Shown here piece after piece: positions 62,227 through 64,000 of a stretch of 64,000 nucleotides of DNA. Every line of letters starts with the position of its first letter. Within the stretch, counting starts at the first letter, position 1. Source of the DNA: Streptoverticillium olivoreticuli subsp. olivoreticuli (lineage in GTDB: Bacteria; Actinomycetota; Actinomycetes; Streptomycetales; Streptomycetaceae); the NCBI RefSeq assembly GCF_003391135.1, contig NZ_CP031455.1:1240001-1304000 (forward strand), read 5' to 3'. Both the position numbers and the translations under genes were made by a program. The notes beneath the pieces are model-generated. The model was not told the origin of the DNA. It was given only the letters and a program-made list of their open reading frames with translations, and made no database searches.

Positions 62227-63543
62227 TCACTGCCCGGTGCCGCCCGCCAGCTTCCGCTCGTATCTCACCTCCGGAAAGGCCCAGCTGTGGTCGATCACCT
62301 TGACCCCGAAGACGCGGAGCTGGGCGAAGAACGACCCGTTCAACTCCAGCCCCGCGTAGAGCCCCCAGTCGGTCTTCACGTCCTTCCCGGGCGTGCCCTC
62401 GGCGGACCCGGTGGCCGTGGCCTTCAGATAGGGCATGGCGTCGGCCTCCACGCCGACCGAGCCGTACAGGCCGAGCCGGGCGTGGCTGCCGATGCCCGCC
62501 TTCGCGGTGGCCGCGCCCTGGATCCGGGCCGGGGTGCCCTGCGCGGTCGGTTCGGGGCTCTTCAGCGCGGACCAGCCCTTGTCGGCGTCGTAGCGGGCAC
62601 CGACCTCCAGTCGGCCGTCGGTGCGCTGCTCGGCGTCGACCGTGATCTTCCCGTCGGCCGAGACGTCGTAGAAGTAGTCAACCTTGAGGTTGAGCACGAT
62701 CGGCACAGGTCCCAGCCAGACGGTCTTGTCGACGTCGACCTCGGCGGCCGGGATGTGCAGCGGCTTGTGGCCGGTGTCGTACGAGGCGGATCCCTCGGCG
62801 TGGACCTTGACCCCGGCACCGTAGTCCGCGGCCACGCCGATCTCCGCCTTGGACGGCGCGTAGCCGTACCAGTGGGCCCGCTCGTAGGAGAACAGCATCT
62901 CGGGGTGCAGCTCCATCGACGCGGACAGCGCGGAGGAGTTGCCCTGCGTCGGCTTGACGCCGTCGGGCATAGGCACGTCCACGTCGAGCCGGATGCCCTG
63001 GCCGCCGGCTTGCCCGGCGGTGGCCCTCCCGCCCTCGGTGAGCGGCTTGACCTTGAGGTCGGCGGCGGTCAGCGGGGTGCGGAGGTCGGCCTTGGCGTCG
63101 CCGAGCGCGTCGACCAGGTCCGCCGGTGCGGTGTCCACGGCCACCGAGCCGTCGGCGGCCGGCCGGGTGGCCACCACCTTCACCAGGGCGCCATGGGGTG
63201 CCACCGGGGTGGCCGGGCTCGCGATGACGTCCCCGGGACGCAACTGCGCTGCGGTCGCTCCGCCGTTGGCCGCCTTGCCGGCGGACAGGACCGCGTGGCC
63301 GCCCGCCTCGTCGTATCCCGTCAGGCGGGTGTCGCCGACCGGTACCGCGGTGGCGGGGCCGTCCGCCCCGCCGCGGACGACGGTCACGGCGCCCTTGTCG
63401 GCCGGACCGTCCGCGGCCGTCAGGGCCGGTGGAACCCGGTCCGCCGGGCCCGGCCCGGCGGCCGCCGCCGGTATCGCGGACAGCGGGGCGGCGATTCCCG
63501 TGACGAGAAGAGGTACGAGCAGGTGTCGGGCGCAGAACTTCAT
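62227..63543 (-). CDS. Large secreted protein of unknown function
   Basis: 438 residues with signal peptide KFCARHLLVPLLVTGIAAPLSAIPAAAA. The mature part is Ala/Asp/Gly rich with repeating beta-strand character: VSIAVDTAPADL, then IGVAADYGAGVKVHAEGSASYDTG and LGLYGSVGVEADAMPYLKATATGSAEG. There are few Cys residues and no catalytic motif is recognised. It may be a beta-structured envelope or extracellular protein. It is divergent from the LysR regulator starting at 63674. Confidence 0.6.
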   Translation of the reverse strand: MKFCARHLLVPLLVTGIAAPLSAIPAAAAGPGPADRVPPALTAADGPADKGAVTVVRGGADGPATAVPVGDTRLTGYDEAGGHAVLSAGKAANGGATAAQLRPGDVIASPATPVAPHGALVKVVATRPAADGSVAVDTAPADLVDALGDAKADLRTPLTAADLKVKPLTEGGRATAGQAGGQGIRLDVDVPMPDGVKPTQGNSSALSASMELHPEMLFSYERAHWYGYAPSKAEIGVAADYGAGVKVHAEGSASYDTGHKPLHIPAAEVDVDKTVWLGPVPIVLNLKVDYFYDVSADGKITVDAEQRTDGRLEVGARYDADKGWSALKSPEPTAQGTPARIQGAATAKAGIGSHARLGLYGSVGVEADAMPYLKATATGSAEGTPGKDVKTDWGLYAGLELNGSFFAQLRVFGVKVIDHSWAFPEVRYERKLAGGTGQ

Positions 63544-63673
63544 GGATTTCCCTCACGGTGAAAGGCCGTATCCGGCCCGCGGCCTCAAATGGCCGCGCGT
63601 TGGCTCAATGACTCAACCCCGGTACGAGAACGAGTTCAAGGAGAATTCGTCCAAGGAGAGATAGGCACGTTCT

Positions 63674-64000
63674 ATGGAGCCGAATCACGGCGCGGGAAAT
63701 CTGTCCCTCCGCCAGCTGGAATACCTGGTGACCGTCGCCCGCGAGGGCCGGTTGACGCGGGCCGCCGAAAAGCTGCACGTGACCGAACCCACCATCTCCC
63801 AGCAATTGCGGGCCCTTGAGCGGACCATCGGCACGCCTCTCCTGGAGCGGCACCCGGACGGCGTCCGCCCGACCGGACCGGGCGAGGCGTTCCTGCCGTA
63901 CGCCCGGTCGGCACTGCGATGCGCCCACGAGGCCGCCACGGCGGCGCGCGCGGCCGCCTCGGGCACCTGCCGGACCCTGCGGATCGGGACGGTCCGCGCG
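63674..64000 (+). CDS. LysR-family transcriptional regulator (5' part)
   Basis: 109 codons from ATG 63674 to the window edge. The LysR winged helix-turn-helix is complete: LSLRQLEYLVTVAREGRLTRAAEKLHVTEPTISQQLRALERTIGTPLLERHPDGVRPTGPGEAFLPYA. The effector domain begins with LRIGTVRA and runs off the window. It is divergent from the large secreted-protein gene, which it may control. Confidence 0.85.
   Translation, partial: MEPNHGAGNLSLRQLEYLVTVAREGRLTRAAEKLHVTEPTISQQLRALERTIGTPLLERHPDGVRPTGPGEAFLPYARSALRCAHEAATAARAAASGTCRTLRIGTVRA

Overview
The window looks like a 64 kb piece of a Streptomyces (or very close actinomycete) chromosome. The DNA is high-GC with codon third positions dominated by G/C. 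GTG and TTG starts are common. Gene content is typical of the genus: many P450s, exported S1 proteases, MarR/MerR/PadR/TetR/AraC regulators, a PAS-GAF-SpoIIE-ATPase phosphatase and universal stress proteins. It reads as an accessory region: secondary metabolism, a CRISPR island, an insertion sequence and several decayed genes between small regulator/enzyme pairs.

Layout. (a) 1-6.4 kb: end of a flavin-type oxidoreductase, then a tightly packed A-T-R NRPS-like carboxylic acid reductase with two P450s whose I-helix oxygen-activation motifs are both non-canonical, then a truncated P450 and scrambled gene remnants. (b) 6.4-13.6 kb: a metallo-beta-lactamase-fold hydrolase behind a duplicated operator, two secreted serine proteases, a canonical P450 and two exported proteins of unknown role. 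(c) 13.7-21.5 kb: an Lrp/AsnC remnant, a divergent SDR/MarR pair around a nested palindrome, an initiator tRNA-fMet, a MerR regulator, a MurE-like Mur ligase, hypotheticals, and a divergent SnoaL-like/PadR pair around a large dyad. (d) 21.6-36.3 kb: a methyltransferase, a Tat-exported phospholipase C-type phosphoesterase, an AraC/NmrA pair apparently fused head to head by a deletion, a family-A DNA polymerase, an FBP zinc-finger protein, GNAT, FHA, an FMO+Rieske oxygenase operon, a UvrA2-like ABC ATPase beside glyoxalase-fold proteins, and a broken Nudix gene.

(e) 36.3-51.8 kb: a VapBC-like pair, then a complete type I-E CRISPR-Cas locus (cas3, cas8e, cse2, cas7e, cas5e, cas6e, cas1, cas2) flanked by two arrays in the same orientation. 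Array 1 (24 repeats) is cut near its old end by an intact 3.05 kb IS21-family element lying inside one spacer, with a direct target duplication. A two-unit tandem duplication of array units brackets the insertion. Array 2 (11 repeats) starts directly behind cas2, and its conserved leader includes the last cas2 codons. The leader of array 1 is homologous and still resembles the cas2 C-terminus.

(f) 51.8-64 kb: another S1 protease, an MFS exporter, a Cys-rich hypothetical, the PAS-PAS-GAF-SpoIIE-HATPase protein, a TetR/MFS operon with its own operator, two universal stress proteins, a large secreted protein and the start of a LysR regulator. Related palindromes built on TCCACCG/CGGTGGA lie before the phosphatase gene and the first usp gene, suggesting a shared regulator. 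All assignments come from reading the sequence. No database search was run.
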